From positions 1 through 64,000 of the forward strand of contig NZ_LDVZ01000006.1 of assembly GCF_001276515.1 (NCBI RefSeq): a stretch of DNA of 64,000 bases. Direction: 5' to 3'. This document shows positions 10,848 through 22,074 of the stretch, one piece after another. Numbering within the stretch: the stretch's first letter is position 1; every line of letters starts with the position of its first letter. Under the pieces are notes generated by a model. The model saw nothing but the letters and a program-made list of their open reading frames with translations, ran no database searches and was not told where the DNA came from. Origin of the DNA: Haemophilus sp. C1 (GTDB lineage: Bacteria; Pseudomonadota; Gammaproteobacteria; Enterobacterales; Pasteurellaceae). The position numbers were made by a program, and so were the translations under genes.

Positions 10848-11062
10848 CAGCCCTCTAAAAGTTGGACTAAATAAGCGACCGATGACATACAAAGTATGTC
10901 AAGAAAAGAAAACTATCTAGACAATGCGGAAATGGAAAGTTTCTTTGGTCGATTAAAAACGGAATGTTTTTATGGTCGGAGTTTAACTGAAATTAAAAGG
11001 ACTGAGTCCAATACAATATCATCAGTCCTTAAATAAATAGCCCAGTTTTTTGAACTCAGATC
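10848..11062 (+). mobile_element. Internally deleted IS3-family remnant (about 215 bp)
   Basis: The left end (CTCTAAAAGTTGGACTAAA) and a decayed right end (near 11041-11062) match the element at 52.2-53.0 kb. The interior retains the end of orfB: bases near 10917-10980 read [20 protein letters not shown], which includes the third DDE catalytic glutamate, followed by the ACTGAGTCCAATACAATA block. No intact frame remains. It fills most of the 264-bp gap between nhaA and clpB and is bracketed by uptake signals at about 10829 and 11068. Confidence 0.8.
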
Positions 11063-11085
11063 AAATTTACCGCACTTTTTAACAC

Positions 11086-13656
11086 CTATTGTCGAGCTTG
11101 AACTTCTGCGTTGGCGTAATCAATGGTAACAACCTTACCAGGTAATAACGCACCAGATAGAATTTGTTGTGCCAAGCTGTTTTCGATCTCTTGTTGAATT
11201 GCACGTTTCAATGGACGTGCGCCATAAATTGGGTCGTAACCCACTTCACCAATGAAATCTAATAAAGCGTCGGTAAATACTAATTCGTAGCCACGAGTTT
11301 CCATACGTTTTGCTAAGCGTTCTAATTGAATATTGGCTATTGCACGGATATTTTCTTTACCAAGCGGATGGAATACCACTGTCTCGTCAATACGGTTGAT
11401 AAATTCCGGACGGAAATGTTGGCTTACCACTGACATCACTAAGGCTTTCATTTCGCTATAGCTTTCGTCTTTGTTACCTTGGATTAAATCAGAACCTAAG
11501 TTAGAGGTCATGATCACCACCGTATTACGAAAATCCACAGTACGACCTTGCCCATCAGTCAAACGACCATCATCCAATACTTGTAATAAGATGTTAAATA
11601 CATCCGTATGGGCTTTTTCAACTTCATCGAGCAAAATCACCGAATATGGACGACGGCGAACAGCTTCAGTTAAATAACCACCTTCTTCATAGCCGACATA
11701 GCCTGGAGGAGCTCCGACTAAGCGAGAGACACTGTGTTTTTCCATAAACTCTGACATATCAATACGTACCATCGCATCTTCACTATCAAACAAGAATTTC
11801 GCCAAAGTTTTGCAAAGCTCAGTTTTACCAACACCTGTTGGCCCTAGGAACAAGAATGAACCAATTGGGCGGTTAGGATCGGAAAGACCGGCACGGCTAC
11901 GACGAATCGCGTTTGCTACCGCATCAACAGCTTCTTCTTGGCCAATCACTCGTTTATGTAGTTCATCTTCCATGCGCAAGAGTTTTTCTTTCTCGCCTTC
12001 CATCATTTTTGATACTGGAATGCCTGTGGCTTTAGAAAGCACTTCAGCGATTTCTTCATCTGTGACGCGATAGCGCAAAAGTGTCATTTCTTTTCCTTCG
12101 CTGGTTTCAGCTTGCTCGAGTTGCTTTTCAAGAGCAGGGATGCGGCCATATTGCAACTCTGACATTTTAGCTAAATCACCCGCGCGACGAGCTTGTTCTA
12201 GTTCGGTTTTTGCAGTATCTAATTCTTGTTTAATATGTTGCGAGCCAGAAAGCGTTGCTTTTTCAGATTTCCACACTTCTTCAAGTTCAGCATATTCACG
12301 TTCTTTTTCAGCCAATTCTTTCTCTAACATTTCTAAACGTTTGCGACTGGCTTCGTCTTCTTCTTTTTGTAACGCCTGTTGTTCCAATTTTAGTTGGATA
12401 ATACGACGTTCAAGACGATCAAGCGGTTCAGGTTTAGAGTCAATTTCCATACGAATGCTAGACGCTGCTTCATCGATCAAATCAATCGCTTTATCCGGCA
12501 ATTGACGATCAGAAATATAACGATGTGAAAGCGTTGCTGCTGCGACAATCGCAGGGTCAGTAATATCCACGTGGTGATGAATTTCATAACGTTCTTTCAA
12601 ACCACGTAAAATTGCAATGGTATCTTCTACACTTGGTTCGTCCACAAAGACTTTTTGGAAACGACGTTCAAGTGCGGCATCTTTTTCGATATATTGACGA
12701 TATTCATCTAAAGTGGTTGCCCCCACGCAATGTAATTCACCGCGCGCTAAACTTGGTTTTAACAAGTTACCCGCATCCATCGCACCATCGGTTTTACCTG
12801 CGCCAACCATAGTATGAATTTCATCAATAAAGAGGATAACGCGACCTTCTTCTTTTGATAACTCATTTAAAACGGCTTTTAAACGCTCTTCAAATTCACC
12901 ACGATATTTCGCACCAGCAATCAACGCACCCATATCTAATGAAAGGACGCGTTTATTTTTCAAACCTTCAGGCACTTCACCATTTACAATACGTTGTGCC
13001 AAACCTTCCACTATAGCGGTTTTACCTACACCAGGTTCACCAATTAACACAGGGTTATTTTTGGTACGACGTTGTAATACTTGAATCGCTCGACGAATTT
13101 CTTCATCACGCCCAATGACAGGATCAAGTTTGCCACTTTCTGCACGAGCAGTTAAATCAATCGTATATTTTTCTAATGCTTGTCTGCTTTCTTCTGCATT
13201 TTGATCATTCACGTTTTGTCCTCCTCTAATTTGCTGGATGGCTTGCGAAATTTGTTCTTTTTTTGCGCCGCACTTTTTCAGAATATCGCTGATCGTTCCT
13301 CGTTCTTCTAAAGCTGCAAGCAAAAATAATTCGCTTGAAATAAATTTATCTTGGTTTTGCTGTGCGTATTTATCGCATAGATTAAGTAAATTAATGAGCT
13401 GACGTGAAAGTTGAACATCACCGCCATTGCCAATCACTTGTGGCAATTTATTTAACTCAGTCTTCAATTCATTACGCAATAACGCCACATTTACTCCACT
13501 TGCAGTTAAAATTGGCGCAATGGAGCCGCCCTGTTGATTTAAAAGTGCGGTTAATAAATGCACGGGTTCAATAAATTGATTGTCTTTTCCGATAGCAAGT
13601 GATTGTGCTTCGCTTAAAGCTTCTTGGAATTTTGTTGTAAATTTTTCAATGTTCAT
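11086..13656 (-). CDS. clpB: ATP-dependent disaggregase ClpB
   Basis: A hexameric AAA+ chaperone that works with DnaK to resolubilise protein aggregates. 856 aa. Order: N domain (residues 1-145), AAA1 with Walker [14 protein letters not shown] near residue 205 and Walker [10 protein letters not shown], a coiled-coil middle domain about 410-525 rich in E/K/R, AAA2 with [13 protein letters not shown] near 605, and a C-terminal domain ([15 protein letters not shown]). The upstream strand carries a heat-shock-like -35 (CTTGAAA, 13723-13729), though the matching -10 is poor. Confidence 0.97.
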   Translation of the reverse strand: MNIEKFTTKFQEALSEAQSLAIGKDNQFIEPVHLLTALLNQQGGSIAPILTASGVNVALLRNELKTELNKLPQVIGNGGDVQLSRQLINLLNLCDKYAQQNQDKFISSELFLLAALEERGTISDILKKCGAKKEQISQAIQQIRGGQNVNDQNAEESRQALEKYTIDLTARAESGKLDPVIGRDEEIRRAIQVLQRRTKNNPVLIGEPGVGKTAIVEGLAQRIVNGEVPEGLKNKRVLSLDMGALIAGAKYRGEFEERLKAVLNELSKEEGRVILFIDEIHTMVGAGKTDGAMDAGNLLKPSLARGELHCVGATTLDEYRQYIEKDAALERRFQKVFVDEPSVEDTIAILRGLKERYEIHHHVDITDPAIVAAATLSHRYISDRQLPDKAIDLIDEAASSIRMEIDSKPEPLDRLERRIIQLKLEQQALQKEEDEASRKRLEMLEKELAEKEREYAELEEVWKSEKATLSGSQHIKQELDTAKTELEQARRAGDLAKMSELQYGRIPALEKQLEQAETSEGKEMTLLRYRVTDEEIAEVLSKATGIPVSKMMEGEKEKLLRMEDELHKRVIGQEEAVDAVANAIRRSRAGLSDPNRPIGSFLFLGPTGVGKTELCKTLAKFLFDSEDAMVRIDMSEFMEKHSVSRLVGAPPGYVGYEEGGYLTEAVRRRPYSVILLDEVEKAHTDVFNILLQVLDDGRLTDGQGRTVDFRNTVVIMTSNLGSDLIQGNKDESYSEMKALVMSVVSQHFRPEFINRIDETVVFHPLGKENIRAIANIQLERLAKRMETRGYELVFTDALLDFIGEVGYDPIYGARPLKRAIQQEIENSLAQQILSGALLPGKVVTIDYANAEVQARQ

Positions 13657-13722
13657 ACGATTTCCTCAATTTGGTTTCGGCTTTCGCCGTTTGCCCAAAT
13701 TAAGTAAGATCGTTTGAATGGA

Positions 13723-13729
13723 TTTCAAG
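13723..13729 (-). promoter_or_regulatory. Possible sigma-32 -35 element of clpB
   Basis: Read on the minus strand this is CTTGAAA, the heat-shock -35 consensus, 67 bp upstream of the clpB start. I do not see a good CCCATNT -10 at the expected 13-17 nt spacing. clpB is a classical heat-shock gene in relatives, so the site is plausible but weak. Confidence 0.35.
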
Positions 13730-13784
13730 AGAAGAAATGAAATATTTTTGATTTTATCTATCAATAAAATCTTGATGATAGGTT

Positions 13785-14348
13785 TCAACCTACCAAAATA
13801 TCGAATAGTGGCACATCCCAATGCTCAGTAGGAAGATTTTCTAATTGCTGACATTGATGCGCTAAACCAACTGGAATAAAAGATTTATTTTGCCAATTCT
13901 GCAACGTGCGATCATAAAATCCACCGCCCATGCCAAGTCTGTTTCCCTGTTTATCAAAAGCCACCAATGGCGTAAATAAAATATCCAGTTCATTTAATGG
14001 CAAAACATTTTGAACATTCAGCTTTGGCTCCCAAATACCAAACTGATTTGGTTTCATTGGCGTATCAGACAAATAGCGTAAGAACAATAAATGATGTTTA
14101 GTAAAAGGATGTAAAACAGGCAAATACACATTTTTGTTTTGCGCCCAAAGGGATTGGATTAAGGCTTTCGTAGAAATTTCGCCATCAAAAGAAAAATATA
14201 ATGCAATATTTTTGGCTTGTCGTTGCTCAATAAGATTTAACGCCTGTTGGGTAACCGATTGTGCTGCTTTTTCCTGCTGAAGTACGGTTAAATTTGCTCG
14301 TATTTTTCGAATTTCAGCGCGGATTTGCTGGCGTTTTTGAGTATTCAT
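13785..14348 (-). CDS. fau: 5-formyltetrahydrofolate cyclo-ligase
   Basis: Converts 5-formyl-THF to 5,10-methenyl-THF with ATP. 187 aa. Motifs: LYFSFDGEISTKAL near residue 65, and the C-terminal GNRLGMGGGFYDRTL nucleotide/substrate loop. The start at 14348 (MNTQKRQQIRAEI) is preferred. A longer frame reaching 14417 would translate the 3' half of 6S RNA and is rejected. No clear Shine-Dalgarno is visible. It lies directly downstream of ssrS, the conserved zapA-ssrS-fau order of gammaproteobacteria, and is likely read from the 6S transcript. Confidence 0.93.
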   Translation of the reverse strand: MNTQKRQQIRAEIRKIRANLTVLQQEKAAQSVTQQALNLIEQRQAKNIALYFSFDGEISTKALIQSLWAQNKNVYLPVLHPFTKHHLLFLRYLSDTPMKPNQFGIWEPKLNVQNVLPLNELDILFTPLVAFDKQGNRLGMGGGFYDRTLQNWQNKSFIPVGLAHQCQQLENLPTEHWDVPLFDILVG

Positions 14349-14365
14349 AGAAATGAAAGGAGAAG

Positions 14366-14566
14366 ATAGGACCCAGAGTGCCGCTGCGGGCAGTAGTCCT
14401 TGAACCCGACGGTTCAAGGAAATCAGTTGATACCGTTTTCAGGTTTCTTAGCCCAATGAACGAGTCAAAGGTTAAGCCTACACACCAACGATAGGAAACC
14501 AATTTATAAGATTTAAAGTATCGGCTCAGGGACATAGCCTACTGACGAACACTCCAGGTAATTCTT
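14366..14566 (-). ncRNA. ssrS: 6S RNA
   Basis: The minus strand contains the hallmarks of 6S RNA: CCCTGAGCCGATA in the 5' half, CCTTGAACC...GGTTCAAGG as the conserved hairpin, and GCCCGCAGCGGCA in the 3' half. Terminal sequences (ACCTGGAGTG and CACTCTGGGT) pair to close the molecule. About 200 nt. 6S RNA mimics an open promoter and sequesters sigma-70 RNA polymerase in stationary phase. The ends are estimated from the closing stem. Its position between zapA and fau is the classical one. Confidence 0.93.
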
Positions 14567-14670
14567 ATAGGTTTATACTAGCCCAAATTCTCAGTATTGA
14601 CTAGCATTTATTTATCAATTTTAACGAGTTGCTTATAAAACGACAAAACGACTCTAGTTTGATCATTAAT

Positions 14671-14973
14671 TTAACGCGGTTCTTTTGTAACGCGAATATT
14701 TTCTAATGAATGATCTAATTGTTGAATTCGAGTTCTCAATACATTTTCAATTTGAGCGGTTTTATTTTTTTCTTGGCTTAATTCAAAACTCAAATTAAGA
14801 GCCACAATAGAAAGCACGCGATCAAGCTGAATAAGGCCTGTTTTTTCTTTCATTTCGGAAACCAATATATCTAAATTACGGGCAGCTTGGCGCAATAATT
14901 CTTCTTGTTCAACGGGCACGTTTAAACGCAAGACCTGCCCCAAAACTAAAATTTCGACCAATTTTAACGACAT
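14671..14973 (-). CDS. zapA: Cell division protein ZapA
   Basis: A 100-aa Z-ring-associated protein that crosslinks FtsZ filaments. The N-terminal globular part (VEILVLGQVLRLNVP, then EELLRQAARNLD) is followed by a long helix (DRVLSIVALNLSFEL onwards) forming the tetramer coiled coil. E. coli ZapA has 109 aa. It lies upstream of ssrS on the same strand, as in relatives, and is divergent from polA. Confidence 0.92.
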   Translation of the reverse strand: MSLKLVEILVLGQVLRLNVPVEQEELLRQAARNLDILVSEMKEKTGLIQLDRVLSIVALNLSFELSQEKNKTAQIENVLRTRIQQLDHSLENIRVTKEPR

Positions 14974-15121
14974 TTGATTTCCTTAAATTAAATATTTGAG
15001 TGACTGGTATTATGCCATAGCAAAAAACGTTCGTCACAAATTTTACATTGAATCCGCCGTTCGCTCATTACCATAAATTACGCTATAATGCCCGTATTTT
15101 TCAGTTTAAAACGAGATTTTT

Positions 15122-17914
15122 ATGGCCCAAATTGCAGCAAATCCACTTGTGCTAGTGGATGGTTCTTCTTATTTATATCGTGCATTTCATGCCTTTCCTC
15201 CTTTAACCAATGCAGCAGGTGAGCCAACGGGTGCGATGTATGGCGTTTTAAATATGTTAAAAAGCCTCATCTCACAAGTACAACCCACTCATATAGCCGT
15301 TGTTTTTGATGCAAAAGGGAAAACATTTCGTGATGAAATGTTTGAACAATATAAATCTCATCGCCCCCCAATGCCCGATGATTTACGCAAACAAATTCAA
15401 CCTTTGCACGATATGATTCGCGCATTGGGAATTCCGCTTTTAGTGGTGGAAGGGGTTGAGGCAGATGATGTGATCGGCACACTCGCACTACAAGCCTCTC
15501 GTTTGGGTAAAAAAGTGCTTATTAGTACTGGCGATAAAGATATGGCACAGTTGGTGGATGACAACATTATGCTCATTAACACCATGAATAATAGCTTATT
15601 GGATCGTGAGGGTGTGATTGAAAAATACGGTATTCCACCTGAACTCATCATTGATTATCTGGCACTTATGGGCGATAGTGCAGATAACATTCCGGGTGTT
15701 GCTGGCGTTGGCGAAAAAACCGCACTTGCTTTACTGCAAGGCATCGGGAGTATGGCTGAAATTTATGCCAATCTTGAAAAAGTAGCAGAATTGCCAATTC
15801 GAGGGGCGAAAAAACTAGGCGAAAAATTATTGGCTGAAAAAACTAACGCTGATCTTTCTTATACATTGGCAACCATCAAAACGGATGTTGAACTTAACGT
15901 GACAACAGATGAATTGTTGCTTGGAGAAAGCCAAAAGGATCAGCTCATTGAATATTTTGCTCGCTACGAATTTAAACGCTGGCTTAATGAAGTAATGAAT
16001 GGCTCAGATTCTATTACCCAAACCACTGAACAGCCAGTGAAAATCAATCAGTATCAGGCGACCTCACTAGATCAAAGTGCGGTAGAAAATACGCCTAAAA
16101 TTCAAATCGATCGTACAAAATATGAAACCTTACTCACTCAAGCTGATTTAACGCGCTGGATTGAAAAACTCAATACAGCAAAACTCATTGCAGTGGATAC
16201 TGAAACAGACAGTCTTGATTATATGTCTACTAATTTAGTGGGTATCTCTTTTGCTCTTGAAAATGGAGAAGCCGCTTATTTACCATTGCAATTGGATTAT
16301 TTGAATGCGCCAAAAACACTCGAAAAATCAACCGCACTTGTGGCTATCAAACCCATTTTAGAAAATCCTAATATTCACAAAATTGGACAAAATATTAAAT
16401 TTGATGAAAGTATTTTTGCTCGTCATGGCATTGAATTACAAGGTGTTGAATTTGATACGATGTTGCTTTCCTATACGCTAAATAGTACTGGTCGTCATAA
16501 TATGGACGATTTAGCCAAACGTTATTTAGGTCATGAAACTATCGCATTTGAAAGTATTGCAGGAAAAGGAAAAAGCCAGCTTACGTTTAATCAAATTCCA
16601 TTAGAACAAGCCACTGAATACGCAGCAGAAGATGCTGATGTGACAATGAAATTACAACAAGCACTGTGGTTGAAACTGCAAGAAGAACCAACGCTTGTTG
16701 AATTGTATAAAACAATGGAATTACCATTACTCCATGTGCTTTCTCATATGGAACGTACAGGCGTTTTGATTGATAGTGATGCCCTCTTTATACAATCTAA
16801 CGAAATTGCCACAAGATTAACCGCACTTGAGGAACAAGCTTACGCATTAGCGGGTCAGCCATTTAATTTGGCCTCCACCAAACAATTACAAGAAATTTTG
16901 TTCGATAAACTTGGACTACCTATTTTACAAAAAACGCCAAAAGGTGCGCCATCAACGAATGAAGAAGTATTGGAAGAATTAGCCTATAGCCACGAATTAC
17001 CAAAAATTTTGGTCGAACATCGTGGCTTGAGTAAACTCAAATCCACTTATACGGATAAACTGCCTCAAATGGTCAATTCACAAACAGGCCGAGTGCATAC
17101 CTCTTATCATCAAGCGGTCACGGCAACAGGGCGTTTATCATCAAGTGATCCAAACCTACAAAATATCCCAATTCGGAATGAAGAAGGTCGTCGTATTCGA
17201 CAAGCATTTATCGCGCGTGAAGGTTATTCGATTGTCGCCGCTGACTATTCTCAAATTGAGTTACGTATTATGGCGCACCTGTCAGGCGATCAAGGCTTAA
17301 TTAATGCGTTCTCGCAAGGCAAGGATATTCATCGCTCCACGGCAGCTGAAATCTTTGGCATGTCATTAGATGAAGTCACCAGCGAGCAACGTCGCAATGC
17401 TAAAGCGATTAATTTCGGCTTAATTTATGGAATGTCCGCCTTTGGACTTTCACGCCAACTTGGTATTTCCCGTCCAGATGCACAAAAATACATGGATTTA
17501 TATTTCCAACGCTATCCGAGTGTACAGAAATTTATGACCGATATCCGTGAAAAAGCGAAAGCACAAGGCTATGTGGAAACGTTATTTGGTCGCCGTTTAT
17601 ATTTACCAGATATTAATTCTAGCAATGCCATGCGTCGTAAAGGTGCAGAACGAGTAGCGATCAATGCACCAATGCAAGGCACGGCTGCGGATATTATTAA
17701 ACGAGCGATGATTAAACTTGACGAAGTAATCCGCCACAATCCAGATATTGAAATGATTATGCAAGTACACGATGAATTAGTATTTGAAGTGCAGTCAGAA
17801 AAAGTTGAATTTTTCCGTGAACAAATTAAACAACACATGGAAGCCGCAGCTGAATTAGTTGTTCCATTGATTGTGGAAGTGGGTGTTGGACAAAATTGGG
17901 ATGAAGCGCATTAA
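15122..17914 (+). CDS. polA: DNA polymerase I
   Basis: Repair and Okazaki-fragment polymerase, 930 aa (E. coli 928). The 5' nuclease domain spans residues 1-290 ([24 protein letters not shown]). The 3'-5' proofreading domain is about 330-520 with the Asp/Glu pair in VDTETDSLD retained, so it is probably active. The polymerase domain has [16 protein letters not shown] (motif A), [16 protein letters not shown] (motif B) and QVHDELVFE (motif C). It contains three uptake signals in the coding sequence. cyuA follows 14 bp downstream on the same strand. Confidence 0.98.
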   Translation: MAQIAANPLVLVDGSSYLYRAFHAFPPLTNAAGEPTGAMYGVLNMLKSLISQVQPTHIAVVFDAKGKTFRDEMFEQYKSHRPPMPDDLRKQIQPLHDMIRALGIPLLVVEGVEADDVIGTLALQASRLGKKVLISTGDKDMAQLVDDNIMLINTMNNSLLDREGVIEKYGIPPELIIDYLALMGDSADNIPGVAGVGEKTALALLQGIGSMAEIYANLEKVAELPIRGAKKLGEKLLAEKTNADLSYTLATIKTDVELNVTTDELLLGESQKDQLIEYFARYEFKRWLNEVMNGSDSITQTTEQPVKINQYQATSLDQSAVENTPKIQIDRTKYETLLTQADLTRWIEKLNTAKLIAVDTETDSLDYMSTNLVGISFALENGEAAYLPLQLDYLNAPKTLEKSTALVAIKPILENPNIHKIGQNIKFDESIFARHGIELQGVEFDTMLLSYTLNSTGRHNMDDLAKRYLGHETIAFESIAGKGKSQLTFNQIPLEQATEYAAEDADVTMKLQQALWLKLQEEPTLVELYKTMELPLLHVLSHMERTGVLIDSDALFIQSNEIATRLTALEEQAYALAGQPFNLASTKQLQEILFDKLGLPILQKTPKGAPSTNEEVLEELAYSHELPKILVEHRGLSKLKSTYTDKLPQMVNSQTGRVHTSYHQAVTATGRLSSSDPNLQNIPIRNEEGRRIRQAFIAREGYSIVAADYSQIELRIMAHLSGDQGLINAFSQGKDIHRSTAAEIFGMSLDEVTSEQRRNAKAINFGLIYGMSAFGLSRQLGISRPDAQKYMDLYFQRYPSVQKFMTDIREKAKAQGYVETLFGRRLYLPDINSSNAMRRKGAERVAINAPMQGTAADIIKRAMIKLDEVIRHNPDIEMIMQVHDELVFEVQSEKVEFFREQIKQHMEAAAELVVPLIVEVGVGQNWDEAH

Positions 17915-17928
17915 TTGGATAGGTAATA

Positions 17929-19233
17929 ATGAATTTAAAAAGACTTAACGAAATTGAAAAACCATTACTCCACATCGTTAAACATGATGTTGTGCCAGCC
18001 CTAGGCTGTACCGAACCAATTTCTCTTGCTCTTGCATCTGCTACAGCTGCGAAATATTTAGGCAAAACACCTGAACGCATTGAAGCAAAAGTTTCGCCTA
18101 ATCTTATGAAAAATGGATTAGGTGTTGCAGTACCCGGAACTGGCATGGTTGGATTGCCCATTGCTGCGGCAATTGGTGCATTAGGCGGTAATCCAGATGG
18201 CGGTTTAGAAGTATTAAAACATATTACGCCAGAGCAAGTTAGTGCCGCTAAAACTATGCTTGAACAAAAATTAGTGAGTGTAGATATTCATCAAACTGAA
18301 CATATTTTATATTCAGAATCAACATTATTTGCCGATAATGATTACGTGAAAGTAGCCATTCAAGATCAACATACCAATGTTATTTTGATCGAAAAAAATG
18401 GTGAAATACTTTTTCAAAAAATAGAGGATGAATGTGCTAATTGCGATCCCTATGAAGTCTTCAAACAAATGACTGCACGAGAGATTTTTGAATTTTCCAA
18501 TGCGGTTGAATTAGAAAAAATTCGTTTTATCAGTCAAGCTGCAGAGCTTAATCGAGCGCTTTCAGATGAAGGTTTGCGAGAAAATTATGGCTTGCATATT
18601 GGCAGAATCTTGCGAAAACAAGTGGGAAGCGGTTTAATTTCTGATGATTTACTAAGCAAAATTATGATTGAAACCACCGCCGCATCAGATGCAAGAATGG
18701 GCGGGGCAACCTTACCAGCGATGAGTAATTCTGGTTCGGGCAATCAAGGAATTGCTGCAACGATGCCTGTTGTCGTTGTTGCAGATTATCTCAAGGTGAA
18801 TGAGGAAAAAAGAATACGTGCACTTTTCTTATCTCACTTAATGGCCATTTATATTCATAGTAAATTGCCAAAACTCTCCGCACTTTGTGCTGTAACTACG
18901 GCATCAATGGGAAGCTGTGCAGGCATTGCTTATTTACTCACAGGCAAATTTGAAACAGCGAGTATGGGCATTTGCAGTATGATTGGCGATATTAGTGGCA
19001 TCATCTGTGATGGCGCAGCCAATAGCTGTGCAATGAAAGTCTCCACCAGCGTTGCTTCAGGCTATAAATCGGTACTTATGGCAATGGATGAGACCCATGT
19101 TACTGGTAATGAAGGTATTGTCGAACATGATCTTGATCGAACTATTGATAATCTCTGCGCTATTGCATCAAAAAGTATGCAACATATCGACAGACAAGTT
19201 ATTGAAATTATGGTGAGCAAGCCTTGTCCTTAA
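17929..19233 (+). CDS. cyuA: L-cysteine desulfidase / serine dehydratase-like protein (YhaM/CyuA, UPF0597)
   Basis: A 434-aa cytoplasmic protein of the CyuA/CdsB family, which uses an Fe-S cluster to degrade L-cysteine to pyruvate, ammonia and sulfide. Conserved cysteines are visible in ALGCTEPISLALASATA, GSCAGIAYLL and DGAANSCAMKVSTSVASG; the GATLPAMSNSGSGNQG loop is typical. The function is inferred from the family. It starts 14 bp after polA and may be co-transcribed. A strong bidirectional hairpin follows at 19295. Confidence 0.85.
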   Translation: MNLKRLNEIEKPLLHIVKHDVVPALGCTEPISLALASATAAKYLGKTPERIEAKVSPNLMKNGLGVAVPGTGMVGLPIAAAIGALGGNPDGGLEVLKHITPEQVSAAKTMLEQKLVSVDIHQTEHILYSESTLFADNDYVKVAIQDQHTNVILIEKNGEILFQKIEDECANCDPYEVFKQMTAREIFEFSNAVELEKIRFISQAAELNRALSDEGLRENYGLHIGRILRKQVGSGLISDDLLSKIMIETTAASDARMGGATLPAMSNSGSGNQGIAATMPVVVVADYLKVNEEKRIRALFLSHLMAIYIHSKLPKLSALCAVTTASMGSCAGIAYLLTGKFETASMGICSMIGDISGIICDGAANSCAMKVSTSVASGYKSVLMAMDETHVTGNEGIVEHDLDRTIDNLCAIASKSMQHIDRQVIEIMVSKPCP

Positions 19234-19294
19234 TAAAAATAAAGTGCGGTAAAAAATAAAGAAATTTCAATTTCACTCGAATTTATCGTAAACA

Positions 19295-19328
19295 AAAGGG
19301 TTGAGTATAAATTTACACTCAACCCTTT
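19295..19328. terminator. Bidirectional Rho-independent terminator
   Basis: A perfect 12-bp stem (AAAGGGTTGAGT and its complement) with a short AT-rich loop lies between the convergent genes cyuA (+) and the HugZ-like gene (-). It can serve both. Confidence 0.8.
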
Positions 19329-19338
19329 AGAGACAATA

Positions 19339-20100
19339 TTATTTATCGCTTTCTTTTTCGTGTGGATTGCCTTTAACACCAATATGAGAAATTTCCCCAT
19401 TAGAATCAATCAAATAAGCTTGGCCAAAACCTCTTACAAAACGACCTGTTCCAAATGTAAGTTCAACTAAATCAAAATCAGTAAATTCACGAATCGTTTT
19501 AATTCCGCCCACATCATTCATAGTTTCTGCTAATTTATCTAAGACTTTTTCAACAATTTGATCTTCACGAGGAATAAAACGTGCACTAGCCTTGTAACGT
19601 AAACGAGTACGTACAATAATTGATTTCGCTTTGCTTTCATCCTCTAAAAACATCACTTCCGCTTGATTCGGATTACGTTTTAAATTGTCATAATGCTCTG
19701 CAATAGCACTGATATAAATATAATATTTTCCATCAAGCGAAATAATTGGTGCATAAGAAGACATCGGTAAGCCATCTTTATCTAAAGTAGCAAGCACACA
19801 GCTTTTAAACTCTTGACGAAATTCATCAATTTTAGCTTTGATACGATCGTAATTTGCAACTGGTTTATTTTCTACACAAAGATTGATGATCGCTTGTTTA
19901 ATTGAACCAGCGTCAGCTTGTTGCGGAAATTCCACGCGTAATGTTTTGCTGCCATTATATTTAAAATCTAAACCACCAAAATCTACATTAACTAGCGTCA
20001 CATCCGTAATTTCATTTTCACCACCAAATTTTTTACAAAGGGCAGCCATATCATCTTGGTGATGATCATTCATGTGAGTGATAATTCTATTGAAATCCAT
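19339..20100 (-). CDS. HugZ/HutZ-family heme-utilisation protein
   Basis: A 253-aa protein with an N-terminal DUF2470-like region ([19 protein letters not shown]) and a C-terminal FMN-binding split-barrel related to pyridoxamine phosphate oxidase ([33 protein letters not shown]). Family members bind heme and take part in its cytoplasmic handling or degradation. This species cannot make protoporphyrin and depends on imported heme, which suits that role. It lies downstream of hbpA on the same strand with a terminator between, so separate transcription is likely. Confidence 0.85.
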   Translation of the reverse strand: MDFNRIITHMNDHHQDDMAALCKKFGGENEITDVTLVNVDFGGLDFKYNGSKTLRVEFPQQADAGSIKQAIINLCVENKPVANYDRIKAKIDEFRQEFKSCVLATLDKDGLPMSSYAPIISLDGKYYIYISAIAEHYDNLKRNPNQAEVMFLEDESKAKSIIVRTRLRYKASARFIPREDQIVEKVLDKLAETMNDVGGIKTIREFTDFDLVELTFGTGRFVRGFGQAYLIDSNGEISHIGVKGNPHEKESDK

Positions 20101-20233
20101 TTTTGTTCCTTATATTTACGATTAATCTCATTATTCTACGAATTATCTTCCGTGAGGAATAATATTGAGCATTATACTCAAGTAAAATATATTTAACATA
20201 TTTTTCACAAAATAATAATATTTCAAAGAAAAA

Positions 20234-20254
20234 GGCCCTTACGAAATAAGGGCC
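20234..20254 (-). terminator. Rho-independent terminator of hbpA/gbpA
   Basis: A GC-rich stem of eight pairs (GGCCCTTA with TAAGGGCC) followed on the minus strand by TTTTTC. It lies 24 bp after the hbpA stop. Confidence 0.8.
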
Positions 20255-20277
20255 CAAAAGAACTGAAATAGTATTAA

Positions 20278-21921
20278 TTATTTACCATCAACACTCACGC
20301 CATAGAAAGCATCATAGCCAAATGGGCTTTGAACATAGCCTTTTACGCGTGGACTAAGTGGTGCAAAACCAACAGAATGTGCCACCGGAATCCAAGGTGC
20401 TTGATTATGAATGATAACTTGCGCTTGTTTATAAAGTGCGGTGCGTTCTTCCTTATTTGTTAATCCGATTGCTTTATCTAGTAATGCATCAAATTCTGGA
20501 TTTTTAAAACGAGCCATATTGGAATTACCCGCGTTTGAACTTGCCAATAATGGAGATAAGAAGTTATCAGGATCACCATTATCACCAGACCAACCAAAGA
20601 TACCAGCAGTTAATTCACCCGCTTTCGCACGTTTTTGGTAATCCGCCCATTCATAGGTAACTGGGTTAGTTTTTACACCAACTTTAGCCCAGTCCGCCAT
20701 GATAAGTTCAGCCATACGTTTTGGATTTGGGTTAGAGGCACGAACAACAGGTTGAATCCAAAAATCAGTTTCAAAACCATTTGGGTAACCTGCTTCAGCT
20801 AAAAGTTGTTTTGCTTTTTCTGGATCATACGGATAATCTTGAACTTCATCGTTGTAACTCCAAATTGTTGGAGGAAGTGGATTTTTAGCTGGTGTACCTG
20901 CTCCTTGGTAAACCGCTTCAATAATCGATTTTTTATCCACTGCATAATTCAACGCCTGACGAACTTTGACATTATCAAATGGTGCTTTTTCGGTATTGAA
21001 TGCGATATACGCCACGTTCAAACCTTTTTGTTCCAAAAGTTGTACTTTTGGATCTGTTTTCATTTTTGCTAAATCCGCTACATTCGGGAATAAAATTAAA
21101 TCACAAGATCCCGCCTGTAATTTTGCATAACGTGTTGTCGCATCTGGCACAATATTGATAACTAAACGATCCAATGGCGTTCTACCCTTCCAATAGTTTT
21201 CGTTTGCTACATATTGAGCAGCTTGATCCGTTTTATAATCAACAAAAACAAACGGCCCCGTTCCCACTGGGCGATTATCAATTGTTTCTGGCTTACCTGC
21301 TTTCAGCATTGCATCCGCATATTCTGCGGAATAAATAGAAATAAAATCCATACCAAGACTAGCCAAGAAAGTCGCATCTTTCTTGTTCAAGGTAATACGA
21401 ATTGTATTGTCATCTAGTTTTTCCACTGATTTTAACAATTCAGGGAATTTCATTGCTTTGAAATATGGATAAGTCCCCTTAGATACATTGTGATATGGAT
21501 GATTTGGATCTAACTGACGTTGGAATGAAAATACAACATCATCTGCATTAAAATCACGTGTTGGGGTAAATTCTTTTGTTGTATGGAATTTAACACCTTT
21601 TCTTAGATGAAATGTGTAAGTTAAACCATCATCGCTAATTTCCCAGCTTTCAGCTAAGGCTGGTTCAATATCTGTTGAGCCTTTTTTAAATTCAACTAAG
21701 CGGTTATACACTTGTTGCGAGCTTGCATTATAAGATGTCCCCTCCATTACAAGCGCAGGGCTAAATCCTAAAGGTGCTTTTGCTGTACAGTAAACGAAAG
21801 TGTTGTTAGATGCTGATTTAGTTTCGGCTTGTGCGGTCGGTTTATTTGCTGAGCCTGATTGATCGCAAGCTGCTAATACAAGCGTCGCAGCTGCAAGAGT
21901 TAGTGTTGCTTTTAGCTTCAT
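20278..21921 (-). CDS. hbpA: Periplasmic glutathione/heme-binding lipoprotein HbpA (GbpA)
   Basis: An ABC solute-binding protein of the DppA/OppA type (SBP family 5), 547 aa. Lipoprotein signal peptide with lipobox LAAC, lipidated at Cys19. It was first described in H. influenzae as heme-binding and later reported to bind glutathione and feed it to the dipeptide permease. Typical SBP5 signatures: TIRITLNKKDATFLASLGMD, DNVKVRQALNYAVDKK. No permease or ATPase genes are adjacent, which fits the use of a permease encoded elsewhere. It has its own promoter region and terminator. Confidence 0.93.
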   Translation of the reverse strand: MKLKATLTLAAATLVLAACDQSGSANKPTAQAETKSASNNTFVYCTAKAPLGFSPALVMEGTSYNASSQQVYNRLVEFKKGSTDIEPALAESWEISDDGLTYTFHLRKGVKFHTTKEFTPTRDFNADDVVFSFQRQLDPNHPYHNVSKGTYPYFKAMKFPELLKSVEKLDDNTIRITLNKKDATFLASLGMDFISIYSAEYADAMLKAGKPETIDNRPVGTGPFVFVDYKTDQAAQYVANENYWKGRTPLDRLVINIVPDATTRYAKLQAGSCDLILFPNVADLAKMKTDPKVQLLEQKGLNVAYIAFNTEKAPFDNVKVRQALNYAVDKKSIIEAVYQGAGTPAKNPLPPTIWSYNDEVQDYPYDPEKAKQLLAEAGYPNGFETDFWIQPVVRASNPNPKRMAELIMADWAKVGVKTNPVTYEWADYQKRAKAGELTAGIFGWSGDNGDPDNFLSPLLASSNAGNSNMARFKNPEFDALLDKAIGLTNKEERTALYKQAQVIIHNQAPWIPVAHSVGFAPLSPRVKGYVQSPFGYDAFYGVSVDGK

Positions 21922-22074
21922 GATAGTTCCTCACTTTGTTGGCAGAAATTTATGCGAGCATAGTGATATAACCAATATGCTAGATAAATCCTATCTAAAA
22001 TAAATGTTTAATAAGATATAAGCAAATGTCGTTTTTTTTAAATAAAAAAATTCTATGGATTATAACAAATTAAT

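Noticed and set aside
14349..14417. N-terminal extension of fau (extra 23 residues)
   Set aside because: It translates the conserved 3' half of 6S RNA; the shorter start matches the protein family.
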